64,000 nucleotides of DNA from Caprella mutica (lineage: Eukaryota; Arthropoda; Malacostraca; Amphipoda; Caprellidae): contig CANNZV010002529.1 of NCBI GenBank assembly GCA_947561585.1, forward strand, positions 1 through 64,000. Direction: 5' to 3'. Within the stretch, counting starts at the first letter, position 1; each line of letters opens with the position of its first letter. The notes under the pieces were generated by a model. That model worked only from the letters and a program-made list of their open reading frames with translations, was not told where the DNA came from and did no database searches. A program made the translations under genes and the position numbers. Shown in pieces: positions 1 to 11,752 of the stretch.

Positions 1-149
1 AGTAATCGCTTGAATCTCTCTATAAGATCCTTCTTCTCTCTTTTCAATAATGCTGTGTCAGCTTTTTAGTAGGTTTGTTTATCAGGGGAATGGTGCCAAT
101 AAGTCAAAGTGAGCACTTCAGCTCTGCACTTCATAACAAACAGCAATAT

Positions 150-795
150 GGTAAAATGTACCATATAAGATATGGTAAAATGTATCATATGAGATATGGT
201 AAAATTTACCATATAAGATATGGTAAAATGTACCATATAAGATATGGTAAAATGTACCATATAAGATATGGTAAAATGTACCATATAAGATATGGTAAAA
301 TGTACCATATAAGATATGGTAAAATGTACCATATAAGATATGGTAAAATTTACCATATAAGATATGGTAAAATGTACCATATAAGATATGGTAAAATGTA
401 CCATATAAGATATGGTAAAATTTACCATATAAGATATGGTAAAATTTACCATATAAGATATGATAAAATTTACCATATAAGATATGGTAAAATGTACCAT
501 ATAAGATATGGTAAAATTTACCATATAAGATATGGTAAAATTTACCATATAAGATATGGTAAGATTTACCTTCTAAGATATGGTAAAATGTACCATATAA
601 GATATGGTAAAATGTACCATACAAGATATGGTAAAATTCACCATATAAAATATGGTAAAATTTACCATATAAGATATAGTGAAATTTAACCAATAAGATA
701 TGGTAAAATTTACCATATAAGATATGGTAAAATTTACCATAGAAGATATGGTGAAATTTACCATAGAAGATATGGTGAAATTTACCATATAGAAC
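150..795. repeat. 24-bp minisatellite with palindromic monomer
   Basis: About 27 head-to-tail copies of a 24-bp unit. Many monomers carry ATATGGTAAA, one central A, then TTTACCATAT, a perfect dyad; others have one G in the right arm. The period is a multiple of three, so long ORFs run through on both strands (repeating octapeptide YGKMYHIR on plus). These are not genes. Monomers diverge toward the right edge (GGTGAAATTT variants, about 680-790). Confidence 0.95.
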
Positions 796-1883
796 ATATA
801 AAACATTAGTAAATGTTCTGAACTTCTGGTCATTTAATATCTTTGTTGAACATTTTGTAAATATTGATATTATTGTTAATTTAGTTATCATGTTGCTAAT
901 CCATATTTCTTATGATATTTTTCACCGTATTTTTAATTCAGATGGATTATATTTTTTTGCGATAATTTACCGTTTTTGTTGTCTATACTTTTAACGACTA
1001 TTTCTTACGTTATACTTTAATTTTGTTCTACGTATGTTTTTTTTCAATATTTCTCAAAAATTTATAGGAAAAAAATAATTATTAAACAATTTCCTACATT
1101 ATTTTACCAGATACATCTCAAATATTTTATCAAAATATTTTCTTACAATTTCACACTATATTTTGAAAAAAATCTTAATTTTTGTTACTCATAAAAAACT
1201 TCAAAAATATAGATGTAATCCTACTACGGTTGGAATAGTAACACTATAAATCTTACAATCAGAAATATGTTGGCAATAACTATTAACTGATCTGTTTACT
1301 ATTAACCATAACAAAACAATGATGGTAATTAATTATATTGAATATAACCCCAAGTAACCTATAACAGGTTCTACCACAATGACCTATGACTCTCTTAGAA
1401 ACTATGTACTAGTAACTAGACTGTCCGTGACTAGTTGAGTCAGCAATTACTCTATCTAATAGTTTATTTATTCAATTAAATGCTTAATTATTTGATAATT
1501 AATTATTTGTTGATAAATCGTTTTTTACCACTTAAAAATATCGATATTTTTTTCAAAAAATTTGATGGCTAAAAAGAATGATTAAAATTAATCAAGACGT
1601 TAAAAAAATATCATTATTTCAGTCATTATCGTCGGTATTATTTTACTGTGAATGTCCGACGAAAGATGCTAAGTGTTTCCATTGAATCATTTCGTTATAA
1701 ATAGAAACATAATGATTCTATTAATTATCATTCATATGTTTCAGTGTTCTAGAAACATGTTGATATGATATGAAATCATGTGTGTTTCAAATCAATTTGC
1801 TTTTAGCATATCGAAGTAAAAACTATCGCAAAAATTGACCTAAGGTTAATTACAGCTAGTTATAAATTTATTGTATTATTTAT
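796..1883. other. AT-rich DNA, nothing recognised
   Basis: About 1.1 kb of AT-rich sequence with many short homopolymer runs. I see no ORF of note, no inverted-repeat element and no similarity to the other repeats of the window. Confidence 0.6.
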
Positions 1884-2420
1884 GTTACCTTTCTACACTG
1901 TTAAGAGTTACCTTTCTACACTGTTAAGAGTTACCTTTCTACACTGTTAAGAGTTACCTTTCTACACTGTTAAGAGTTACCTTTCTACACTGTTAAGAGT
2001 TACCTTTCTACACTGTTAAGAGTTACCTTTCTACACTGTTAAGAGTTACCTTTCTACACTGTCAAGAGTTACCTTTCTACACTGTTAAGAGTTACCTTTC
2101 TACACTGTTAAGAGTTACCTTTCTACACTGTTAAGAGTTACCTTTCTACACTGTTAAGAGTTACCTTTCTACACTGTTAAGAGTTACCTTTCTACACTGT
2201 TAAGAGTTACCTTTCTACACTGTTAAGAGTTACCTTTCTACACTGTTAAGAGTTACCTTTCTTCACTGTTAAGAGTTACCTTTCTTCACTGTTAAGAGTT
2301 ACCTTTCTTCACTGTTAAGAGTTACCTTTCTTCACTGTTAAGAGTTACCTTTCTACACTGTCAAGAGTTACCTTTCTTCACTGTTAAGAGTTACCTTTCT
2401 TCACTGTCAAGAGTTACCTT
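1884..2420. repeat. 23-bp minisatellite
   Basis: About 23 copies of a 23-bp unit containing AGTTACCTTTCTACACTG followed by TTAAG. The first 16 or so copies are almost identical. From about 2261 onward most copies read TTCTTCAC instead of TTCTACAC, and GTCAAG variants increase, so variants cluster at the right end. Confidence 0.95.
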
Positions 2421-3143
2421 GAAGGTAACAATATCTAGGAGTTCTCTTTGTTTGTATAATTGTTTGTAAACAATTACCAGGCAGCCTCTTTCTTTAGCAG
2501 ACTGACCTTCTTAAAAGAAAGAAAATTCTTCAGGTGCGCATAACTAGTTACTAGAAATTGCAGGTATGGTTCACTGTGAAGAAATTGTCCAGTTTGCAGA
2601 AACTGATAAAGTGTTCCCAGAGATATTCTTCGCAATATTTTAAAAATGTGAAAATGGAGGAATTAATTCAAAAATGCTCACTAAAATATTGATGTTATGG
2701 TAGAAAGAGATACAGAATTAGAAATTATTTAGAATATTATTATAATTAATCCCACATATTCCACGCTTAAAGAAAATTTAAAGACATTTCCTCAAAGTGT
2801 GGTACAATATCTAATCTTCAAATTTTGTCCCATCTTGTTATTTTTTGAACAATAATTCTAATTGATGTTATTAGATTTAAATTAATTGAAAAATTTGGTC
2901 TGGAGATCAAATAACTATCTAAATGACCTCATTTGTTAGAATATTAAATTTATATGCATGTTACCTAATTTATTTCTATACATACAATAATAATAAATAT
3001 ATTAGTCTTCTTGTTAATACGTATATTTCTCATGATGGGAAAACTAAAACGGGATGTATTTTAGCATTGATTTCTATCTATTTAGAGGGTAAGATATTTA
3101 TTATTATATAGTTATACATTACTGTACGCAATTAAATATTCTT
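2421..3143. other. AT-rich DNA, nothing recognised
   Basis: About 720 bp between two arrays. A 62-codon ORF at 2923-3111 (+) has low-complexity composition and no recognisable domain, and I do not regard it as a gene. Confidence 0.55.
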
Positions 3144-3992
3144 GTACAGTTACGTATTTCGTACAGATACGTATTACCGTACAATTACGTATTACCGTAC
3201 AATTACGTATTACCGTACATTTACGTATTCCCGTACAGTTACGTAATCCCTTACAATTACGTATTCCCGTACAGTTACGTATTTCAGTACAGGTACGTAT
3301 TCCCGTACAGTTACGTATTCCCGTACAGTTACGTTATCCCTTACAATTACGTATTCCTGTACAGTTACGTATTCCCGTACAGGTACGTATTCCCGTACAG
3401 TTACGTATTCCCGTACAGTTACGTAATCCCTTACAATTACGTATTCCCGTACAGTTACGTATTCCCGTACAGGTACGTATTCCCGTACAGTTACGTATTC
3501 CCGTACAGTTACGTAATCCCTTACAATTACGTATTCCCGTACAGTTACGTATTCCAGTACAGGTACGTATTCCCGTACAGTTACGTATTCCCGTACAGTT
3601 ACGTAGTCCCGTGCAGTTACGTATTCCCGTACAGTTACGTAATCCCTTACAATTACGTATTCCCGTACAGTTACGTATTCCCGTACAGGTACGTATTCCC
3701 GTACAGTTACGTATTCCCGTACAGTTACGTATTCCCGTGCAGTTACGTATTCCCGTACAGTTACGTATTCCCGTGCAGTTACGTATTCCCGTACAGTTCC
3801 GTATATTCCCATACAGTTCCGTATATTCCCGTACAGTTACGTAATCCCTTACAATAACGTATTCCCGTACAGTTACGTATTCCCGTACAGGTACGTATTC
3901 CCGTACAGTTACGTATTCCCGTACAGTTACGTATTCCCGTGCAGTTACGCATTCCCGTTCAGTTACGTATTCCCGTGCAGTTACGTATTCCC
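3144..3992. repeat. 18-bp minisatellite with 90-bp higher-order unit
   Basis: Monomer GTACAGTTACGTATTCCC (18 bp). The variant ACGTAATCCC or ACGTTATCCC recurs at 3241, 3331, 3421 and 3511, exactly 90 bp apart, so five monomers form a higher-order unit in the left half. Two 20-bp monomers of the neighbouring array type are embedded at 3791-3830. The minus-strand ORFs rich in REYVTV are by-products of the period. Confidence 0.95.
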
Positions 3993-4636
3993 GTACAGTT
4001 CCGTATATTCCCATACAGTTCCGTATATTCCCGTACAGTTCCGTATATTCCCGTACAGTTCCGTATATTCCCATACAGTTCCGTATATTCCCATACAGTT
4101 CCGTATATTCCCGTACAGTTCCGTATATTCCCGTACAGTTCCGTATATTCCCGTACAGTTCCGTATATTCCCGTACAGTTCCGTATATTCCCGTACAGTT
4201 CCGTATATTCCCATACAGTTCCGTATATTCCCGTACAGTTCCGTATATTCCCGTACAGTTCCGTATATTCCCGTACAGTTCCGTATATTCCCGTACAGTT
4301 CCGTATATTCCCGTACAGTTCCGTATATTCCCATACAGTTCCGTATATTCCCGTACAGTTCCGTATATTCCCGTACAGTTCCGTATATTCCCGTACAGTT
4401 CCGTATATTCCCATACAGTTCCGTATATTCCCGTACAGTTCCGTATATTCCCGTACAGTTCCGTATATTCCCGTACAGTTCCGTATATTCCCATACAGTT
4501 CCGTATATTCCCGTACAGTTCCGTATATTCCTGAACAGTTCCGTATATTCCCGTACAGTTCCGTATATTCCCATACAGTTCCGTATATTCCCGTACAGTT
4601 CCGTATATTCCCGTACAGTTCCGTATATTCCCGTAC
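3993..4636. repeat. 20-bp minisatellite derived from the 18-bp unit
   Basis: About 32 very similar copies of GTACAGTTCCGTATATTCCC (20 bp). It differs from the adjoining 18-bp unit by TTACGTA becoming TTCCGTATA, a 2-bp gain plus a substitution. The CCATACAG variant occurs at irregular multiples of 20 bp (60, 20, 120, 120, 80, 80, 80), which suggests block duplication. The 437-, 231- and 220-codon minus-strand ORFs and the 240-codon plus ORF are artefacts. Confidence 0.95.
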
Positions 4637-5665
4637 ACCACATTCACTGGTCAACTCGTGATAAAACTTTTTCTTTTTAGCCCCTTATGCTCTATGATGA
4701 CATATAAGTCCCCTTTCACTAGATGTGTTTTTCGAGAGAGTTTATAGATATTTCCATAAAAAACGACCCGTTAAAAACATGTTTACGCTTCCTTTTATTA
4801 GAACCAATGTGTACGGTTGCATAAGTTAAAACACAATTGTGATTTTATCTTACTTTATATTTTAATGTCTAATATGCATTCTTTGGTTATTTATCAGAAT
4901 AAAATTATATATAGGCCTATATTTTTTCATGTTCCAATTAATGCAGGACACAGCGGGGTTCACACATCAAAGTATATAGGTGTTAAAACGATCAAACACC
5001 CACTGTGACACGGTCTACCAAAATTATAATAAATGTACGAAATTGCGTAACGGTCGCAATAACGTAAGTTACCCTCAGATGCAATTTAACGGATAATTCC
5101 CATACCCTAATGAGGGTAATAAGAATATCCCCTCTCACCCATCCTTTCCCATACTAATTGCTCTGTCGGAATACTTGTGGTCGCAAGAACTAACTTGGTG
5201 TAATGTGACACTGGGCAGATAGAGGGCGCTGTTGTCAAGCCAGGGCCATCCATGGGAAACTTTTATACCCTGTCATAATTTATTATCACACTGCAAATTA
5301 GGGTTTAACTTCATTTAAAATTTGTATATGAATTATATGAATAAATGGGAATTATTGGAAGATTTCTAATCATTAGATCGTCTGTTATTGTCCATTACGG
5401 TAAATATTGATGGTATTTTATCGTACAATATAATAAATTATAGATATTATCTTCAGGTAAGGAAAGAATGTGTTTTATATTTATGATTAATTAGTAATAT
5501 TTACGATTGTATTTACGTCGAATTATTTATTGCATGTTCTAGATATGTGATCTTTTTACATTGCTTTTATCTTCCTATTTGTTTACCATCGATATTTTTT
5601 TAGTTTGATGCAGAAATTTCAAAACTAAAATTTTTTTTAATCTGTTAATTAGTTAGCATATTATA
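4637..5665. other. Single-copy-looking DNA, no gene seen
   Basis: About 1 kb of mixed composition, less AT-rich around 4940-5280. The 63-codon ORF at 4817-5008 (+) shows no recognisable domain. No tandem or terminal inverted repeats seen. Confidence 0.5.
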
Positions 5666-5837
5666 TAGTTGTGACAATATGCTTTATAAACCATAGATCT
5701 TAAGAATATCATAGACGAAATGAAATGGTATCGAATACTATATACCGCTGGTGTAGAACCATTGAATACTCCTTAATTCTCTCCGTCGGAAACATTTCCA
5801 GGATCTATGATTTTAAAAGCATATTGTCACAACCCTA
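5666..5837. mobile_element. hAT-like MITE, copy A
   Basis: About 170 bp bounded by TAG-TTGTGACAATATG on the left (two G lost) and CATATTGTCACAACCCTA on the right, which are inverted repeats. Internal sequence (ATAGATCT, ATACCGCTGGTGTAGAACC) matches the copies at 12561 and 13006. Ends of the TAGGG...CCCTA type suggest hAT, supported by the 8-bp duplication around copy C. No clear target duplication remains here. Confidence 0.75.
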
Positions 5838-6139
5838 TTTGTAAGTATTCAGTTTACAGTAGAACAACCTTTGAATTATGTAGGTACATATATTACTATA
5901 CAAATTTTGATAGTTGATAATTTGAAAGATAGTTATTTTAAAGGGGCTTAAGTGAACTAATATTTCACAAAAATAAAAATAAATTATTCACAAAAACCAT
6001 CCCAAAAAAACTTTTATTTTTTATAATATTGTCTACTTTTAAGGTAAGAAAACTAAATAGTTAAGATAATAATTAAAAATAAAATATTTGAACTCTTTAT
6101 TCGCATGTTAAGTTAAAAGAGAACTATATGGTGTGATAG
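5838..6139. other. AT-rich spacer
   Basis: About 300 bp of AT-rich DNA between MITE copy A and the 35-bp array. Nothing recognised. Confidence 0.5.
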
Positions 6140-7117
6140 CCCCTCTTAATCTTCTATGGCCCCACCATAACTTTCCCCTCTTAATCTTCTATGGCCCCAC
6201 CATAACTTTTCCTTCTTAATCTTCTATGGCCCCACCATAACTTTCCCCTCATAATCTTCTATGGCCCCACCATAACTTTCCCCTCTTAATCTTCTATGGC
6301 CCCACCTTAACGTCCCCTCTTAATCTTCTATGGCCCCACCATAACTTTTCCCTCTTAATCTTCTATGGCCCCACCATAACTTTCCCCTCTTAATCTTCTA
6401 TGGCCCCACCAAAACTTTCCCCTCTTAATCTTCTATGGCCCCACCATAACTTTTCCCTCTTAATCTTCTATGGCCCCACCATAACTTTTCCCTCTTAATC
6501 TTCTATGGCCCCACCATAACTTTCCCCTCTTAATCTTCTATGGCCCCACCAAAACTTTCCCCTCTTAATCTTCTATGGCCCCACCATAACTTTTCCCTCT
6601 TAATCTTCTATGGCCCCACCATAACTTTTCCCTCTTAATCTTCTATGGCCCCACCATAACTTTTCCCTCTTAATCTTCTATGGCCCCACCATAACTTTTC
6701 CCTCTTAATCTTCTATGGCCCCACCAAAACTTTCCCCTCTTAATCTTCTATGGCCCCACCATAACTTTTCCCTCTTAATCTTCTATGGCCCCACCATAAC
6801 TTTTCCCTCTTAATCTTCTATGGCCCCACCATAACTTTTCCCTCTTAATCTTCTATGGCCCCACCATAACTTTTCCCTCTTAATCTTCTATGGCCCCACC
6901 ATAACTTTTCCCTCTTAATCTTCTATGGCCCCACCATAACTTTTCCCTCTTAATCTTCTATGGCCCCACCATAACTTTTCCCTCTTAATCTTCTATGGCC
7001 CCACCATAACTTTTCCCTCTTAATCTTCTATGGCCCCACCAAAACTTTCCCCTTTTAATCTTCTATGGCCCCACCATAACTTTTCCCTCTTAATCTTCTA
7101 TGGCCCCACCATAACTT
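6140..7117. repeat. 35-bp minisatellite
   Basis: About 28 copies of a 35-bp unit containing TTAATCTTCTATGGCCCCAC followed by CATAACTTTTCCCTC. Variants include CCATAAC/CCAAAAC and TTTTCC/TTTCCC. The reverse complement carries GTTATGGTGGGGCCATAGAA, also found in the 40-bp array at 49.2 kb and, diverged, near 38.5 and 48.6 kb, so the array belongs to a wider sequence family. Confidence 0.95.
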
Positions 7118-7153
7118 GCTCTCGGATTCTTTGAATGTAAAACTAATAGTAAC

Positions 7154-7344
7154 TAGGCTAAATTCCAAGTTATTGGACGATTCTACATTTCAATCATGTT
7201 GGAATAGTATGTGAAAAATGTTATTCAGTTTTTAATTTAATGTATTCATTCCTAATTTATCGTTGAATAATAGTTGCTATATATTTTTCCTAATAACTTA
7301 CTTATCGAAAATGTGAAACCGTCCGATAATTGGTAACTTACCCC
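7154..7344. mobile_element. Small TIR element (TAGGNTAA family), copy 1
   Basis: Left end TAGGCTAAATTCCAAGTTAT continues into TGGACGATT. The right end ACCGTCCGATAATTGG then TAACTTACCCC is its approximate inverted complement. Related ends bound elements at 34724-34884 and 61096-61874. No ORF inside and no convincing target duplication. Confidence 0.55.
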
Positions 7345-7977
7345 CTCGATAGGTACTTATAAATTAATGAGTTATTTTCCGTTAGTATTGATTTAATGAA
7401 CGGCGTTTTTCATTAATAATAAATGCTATAATAAACCAATTTAAATCTATGGTTAAAGTGATTTTCATTTTTGATTTTTTTTTTAAATTATATAATTTTA
7501 TTTAGATTAGAAACGAAATTATTTTCTCTGTAAATATTACAGTAGGTGAATAATTTCACCATTTAAATATTGGGTAAACATTTAAAAATAATCTTTACTA
7601 TTAATAGCTAGGTAATTGGCACATATTTAGCAGTCTCTTTAATTATTATTTGTTTAAATCTAATCAAGGCTGCCTAGAAAAGGTTTCTATGACAGTACGT
7701 AAAGAAATTATGTATGAGGGGGATAACTTCGTTATATAAGAAGAAAAACTAAATTGCCATTCTGCAGAATATGGAACCTATTTCAATGACTCTTTGTGAC
7801 AATTAAATCTGGCCCAAAATTTAGAAATTTGAGATATCGGAGGAAGATATTGAATTATTTCCTATGTTAGCATTAAACAGCTTTTTGAGATTCTTAATCT
7901 GTTGCTGATAGTCAGAGAGTACCTACCTACCTTTATCTCAATTTGAAATATCCGAGAGTCAGGAGACACTTCATGCG
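7345..7977. other. AT-rich DNA upstream of the decayed gene
   Basis: About 630 bp without a recognisable feature. The right part (from about 7660) may be eroded upstream sequence of the pseudogene that follows, but I could not align it to anything. Confidence 0.4.
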
Positions 7978-8955
7978 AAGTGGTTAAACTGCGTGTACAT
8001 AAGATTTGTTTGTTACACTATTGGTTCACCAGGAACAGTGAGAACCATCTTGACATCTATTTTTTGAAAAATGATGATTGCCTGAATATCAAACATGCCT
8101 GCATCCTTGCGAAACATCATTTACAGGGAACCTTTGCTTGTTCTACATATGCCTTCATTGGTTGTGATTCAACGTCGTCAATAGTAGGAAAGGGGAGATC
8201 AAATATTCATAATTTGGGCACCAAATCTGAATCATTGAGAAGCAAGTTAAAATATTCTGTTGCCCATAGAGTGATCAATCTGAAGTTGATCAGCAGAAAT
8301 CAAGGTGTTCAAATTGTAACCGGCATGCAAGAGAATCACTACTCCCGGAAATATTCCGCAAACCGAAAAGAGAGCTCACTAGCACGGTCTGCGAAGCCAT
8401 AATAAACTCATACAATGGTTCATGATCACGACTTCAATATTCAGCCAAAAGAGTAGGGACAGATATTAGAAAACGGTGTTATTGCTCCGGTGATGACAGA
8501 TGACCAAATCGCAACACAGTCACTGATGAACGTCAATAGATTTAAGTGCAAGGTAAAATATTATGTACCCTGATGTTGTTTATATTTCAAAGTTTAATTC
8601 CATGGATTTATAAATTTTTCATCTAGCCTAACTATAAAAAGAGAATGAATCCGATTTTTTTAGGCTAGGTACAAAATCTCATGTGTCTGGAAAACATGCT
8701 CGTATCGGAAGTACGGTGTCCGAAGCGTTTAAACATGTGGCGAATGCCGCGGAGTTTGATACCCAAACGCATAAGTAAAAGTGGCAAAAATGTTGATTTA
8801 AAGAATTTTTGGGGTGCAATTCCATCCATTATAATAAAATGAGTGTACTTTTTTGGTGTGGTTTGCAGGTAATCTTAACAGTTGATGACTACAACAGTGA
8901 TGATGAACAGGAAACTAAAGATGACAACAATATTTTTGACACATTATCTATAATG
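7978..8955 (+). pseudogene. Decayed multi-exon copy of an invertebrate gene family with a GCDSTS motif
   Basis: The first block (7980-8402) encodes WFTRNSE and IYFL, then CSTYAFIGCDSTSSIVGKGR, then drifts out of frame (about 8320-8400). Later in the block comes APVMTDDQIATQSLMNVNRF, ending KCK at 8552 directly before a GTAAAA donor. After a TTTTTTTAG acceptor (8661-8663) a block at 8664-8778 reads SCVWKTCSYRKYGV then, past a stop, TCGECRG. It resembles a cysteine-rich tail in which several Cys have mutated. A third block after GTTTGCAG (8869 on) encodes the acidic VDDYNSDDEQETKDDNNIFD. From memory, this order (GCDSTS core, Cys-rich tail, acidic end) matches an uncharacterised protein family repeated in many invertebrate genomes; its function is unknown to me. 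Stops and frameshifts make it a pseudogene. Retained introns argue for a DNA-level copy rather than a processed one. Confidence 0.65.
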
Positions 8956-9655
8956 TTAATAGAGATTGTAATTCAAATGATTTTATTGTCCAATAATGTT
9001 AGTGTAACTCTTTATATGTTTAGTTTGAGACGTAAGTTCTCTTAGAAAGTTAATCAGTATAAAAAATGCTAAAAAATGATGTATAACATGACCTTATTTG
9101 GAAAAATTGAATTTTGACTAATTCGCGCTTGCGACTAGAATTTTGGAGATCTGAAAATGAGGTTCCCCAATGTCCAATCGATGGGGCACTTTTTCTTTGG
9201 TTAATTTACATATTATATGGGAGGTCTGGACAAATTCCAGCTTGTAGCGATTTTCTTCCTACAAATGGTGATCTTAGAGCCAAATATCCCCTACTATTAA
9301 TATTTTTGGGTATTCGTATGCAGAGACGCTTGGCTGTTCACACTGCGAGCGGAGCGGCGCTCCAAATAAATAATGATATTAATGGCGCTCCGCTTGTAGG
9401 GTGTACGTACCATTATAAATAAAATTATGAGTATATATGATTGAAACTGCAAAATATTACTTACCTTAATTAAGTTGAATTGAATACAAAATCCTTCTAT
9501 CGCTGTTTTGTTCACTCAATATATAAATTATGAACGATGACACTTGAAGAAACAAAGAATTTTTAAAACCATCATCAGATAGTACTGACTGATACAGTTT
9601 ATCAGTGAGTTACTTACGCAAGTTGTCAGTGACTGCCAGAGTATAAATCATGGTA
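8956..9655. other. No supported gene; one unexplained ORF
   Basis: A 102-codon plus-strand ORF (9114-9422) and a 72-codon minus ORF overlap here. Neither shows a domain I recognise. An imperfect inverted repeat, GAGCGGAGCGGCGCTCC against GGCGCTCCGCTTG, lies at about 9348-9398. Otherwise nothing. Confidence 0.4.
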
Positions 9656-9658
9656 TTA

Positions 9659-9923
9659 TGGGCCTTCCCCAATCAGAGTTTTTACAGTCTTTCTACCAGA
9701 CTTTTTGCTAAGCTCCTCCTACTTTTTCCACGAGAATATAAGAAAAACGATATAATTAGTATTTAATTTAGTTGGTATCAATGATACCTGCAGGAATCAT
9801 GGATACCAACTGAAATAAATAATAATCATATCGTTTTTTCTTATATTCCCGTGGAAAAAGTAGGAGGAGCTTAGCAAAAAGTCTGGTGAAAAGACTTAAA
9901 AAACCCTAAGTGTGTACGGCCCT
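9659..9923. mobile_element. Long-hairpin MITE with 3-bp TTA duplication, copy 1
   Basis: A 265-bp element that is nearly a full inverted repeat. The left arm contains CTAAGCTCCTCCTACTTTTT and the right arm AAAAAGTAGGAGGAGCTTAG. The left terminus TGGGCC is eroded; the right terminus is GTGTGTACGGCCCT. It is flanked by TTA at 9656-9658 and 9924-9926. A 3-bp TWA duplication is the hallmark of PIF/Harbinger, so I place it there provisionally. It has no coding capacity. Sister copies lie at 28416 and 52845. Confidence 0.8.
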
Positions 9924-9926
9924 TTA

Positions 9927-10414
9927 GGGAAATACGGAACATATTTGTTTGAACTATGTATCTAACACGTCTCTGTATTGATTTTGAAAATTGATTTGAT
10001 TCCTTCTTCTCAATAATTTACACGAATGCCATAAATATTATGTGACATTTTTGGTAGATTTTCTTTTCTTGCAGATCTCAAACTTTTCTGAATTAATCCT
10101 TGGTCCAATGTACTTACCTATGATATTTACTATTTTATATTGTAATAACAGAACTATATTTATTGCATCCTGCATTTCGTATTCACACAATATTTGCTAT
10201 GAACTAAATAAGAACTCTTACGAATACATTCACAGTTCCCGAATCCTGCAGAGTAGCTAGGTAATGAAACTACAGATCTGGCAAAATTATTATGGATTTT
10301 TCAAAATAGATTTTTTTCACTAACAGGTTAATTGATCCAATTTCGTTCATTGCAAATGGATTTATTTTTATACACTGATTAGTCTTGAGCATTCATAAAG
10401 ACTTCGTGTACCAA
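9927..10414. other. AT-rich DNA, nothing recognised
   Basis: About 490 bp. The 72-codon ORF at 10042-10260 (+) has no recognisable domain. Confidence 0.5.
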
Positions 10415-10791
10415 CATTTAACATCCGTAAATGCTTTAACAGGTTGTTCCCCATCACAATTTCCAAAATCCCAATCATTTGAAATAGAAACCCCCTTCCC
10501 CATTATTTCAAAACTTCTCCATTACTTCTCCATTTTCCCTATAAATTTTCATAATGCCTAATCACTTTAATATATATCAATTTTTTTTTTTCAAAATCAA
10601 ATATTTTTTCATAAATAATTTTCTCTCCAAGTAACCATCATTTTCTCCTCATTCCCCATCAATTTTCCCCATACCTCCTCATTTTGATTATTATCGACTT
10701 CTTCAAAATCGAACATTCTTTACAAAAAGTGTCGGGAATTCTTAAACATGGAGAAAGCTATGTGGATTGGGGAATCTACGGATGCTAAATG
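10415..10791. mobile_element. Possible TIR element
   Basis: CATTTAACATCCGTA at 10415-10429 and TACGGATGCTAAATG at 10777-10791 are inverted repeats with one mismatch. GGTTGTTCCCC and GATTGGGGAA lie just inside. The interior is C/T-rich with repeated CTCCATT and CTCATTCCCC motifs. No ORF and no target duplication seen. Confidence 0.45.
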
Positions 10792-11168
10792 CTGTCAAAC
10801 TAGGTGTTAAGGAATGTTTGTATCACTGGCGTATCACTGCACCAATGTATTAAAATAAATCAATTTGCAACAAATGAATTTGGTTTGATTAAAGTGGTAG
10901 TAAACATTTGGATAAACTTTATCTCGATAAAGGGATATTAATGATGGAATAAGATATAGTTATTTTATTTTTTAAACTGCTACTTTAAAAAGAATAATTT
11001 GATTTTTTCACAAATGCAGCGCCATCTACTGATGTAATCTGGAACTAAAATTCAGCTAATACGTACAAACGCACAACCGTATATGTACTTAGTTTCTCAT
11101 TCGTTTTACCTAGTTTGTTGCATTGAAAGTGGCTAAAATGAGCACTGCTAATAGTTATATTATTAGCA
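10792..11168. other. Spacer, nothing recognised
   Basis: About 380 bp of AT-rich sequence between two repeats, with no ORF of note. Confidence 0.5.
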
Positions 11169-11752
11169 ACTAGATTATGTGCACTCGGTAGAGCGCATAC
11201 CTTCGCCTCCGCTTTAACCCGTTCTCTCCTAAAATTTAAGAAAATGCTAACTGGATAATAACCAATCGTACCACCAAGTTTCATGCAATATGGTACAATA
11301 CTTTTTGAATGACCTTGACCTTTGACCGGATCGCTTCCAAAATTCTACCAGATGGTTCCTGGACATTGACCAATTGTACCATCAAATTTCAGACAATTTT
11401 GGTTGAATACTTTTTGAGCTATTGAGTTAAAAGTGGCCTTGACCTTGATCTTTGACCTTTGACCCGATCGCTCCCAAAATTAAGCAAAATGGTTCCTGTA
11501 AATTGATCAATCGTCCCACCAAGTTTCATGCAATATGGTTCACAACTTATTGAGTTTTAAATGACCATGACCTTGACCTTTGACCAGGTCGCTCCGAAAA
11601 TTCTACCAGCTGGTCACTGGACACGGACCAATCGCTTCACCAAATTTCAGACAATTTGGTTGAACACTTTTTCAGTTAAGCGAATAACAATATGATAAAT
11701 AAATAAATAAATGCCGATGAAAATATGACCTTTCCGCATTCTGCGAAGGTAA
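11169..11752 (+). repeat. GACC-rich dispersed repeat, copy 1
   Basis: About 580 bp. It starts near TAGATTATGTGCACTCGGTA with TACCTTCGCC just inside and ends CTGCGAAGGTAA, so TACCTTCGC/GCGAAGGTA form short inverted ends. Internally, a roughly 110-bp diverged module repeats: CTCCCAAAATT, TGGTTCCTG, CAATCGT, CACCAA(A/G)TTTC, TTGAGTT, CCTTGACCTTTGACC. Other copies lie at 28653, 32041, 41733 and 61186. No coding capacity. Similar sequences are, to my knowledge, widespread in molluscan genomes; I cannot assign a superfamily. Confidence 0.8.

Noticed and set aside
75..891. Four ORFs of 86-257 codons
   Set aside because: By-products of the 24-bp period, open on both strands at once.
3210..4661. Long ORFs up to 437 codons on both strands
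   Set aside because: They arise only from the 18/20-bp repeat periods. The products are simple repeats in overlapping frames with no start context or domain.
9114..9422. 102-codon plus-strand ORF
   Set aside because: No recognisable domain, competing minus-strand ORF, and an inverted repeat within it. I cannot support it as a gene.
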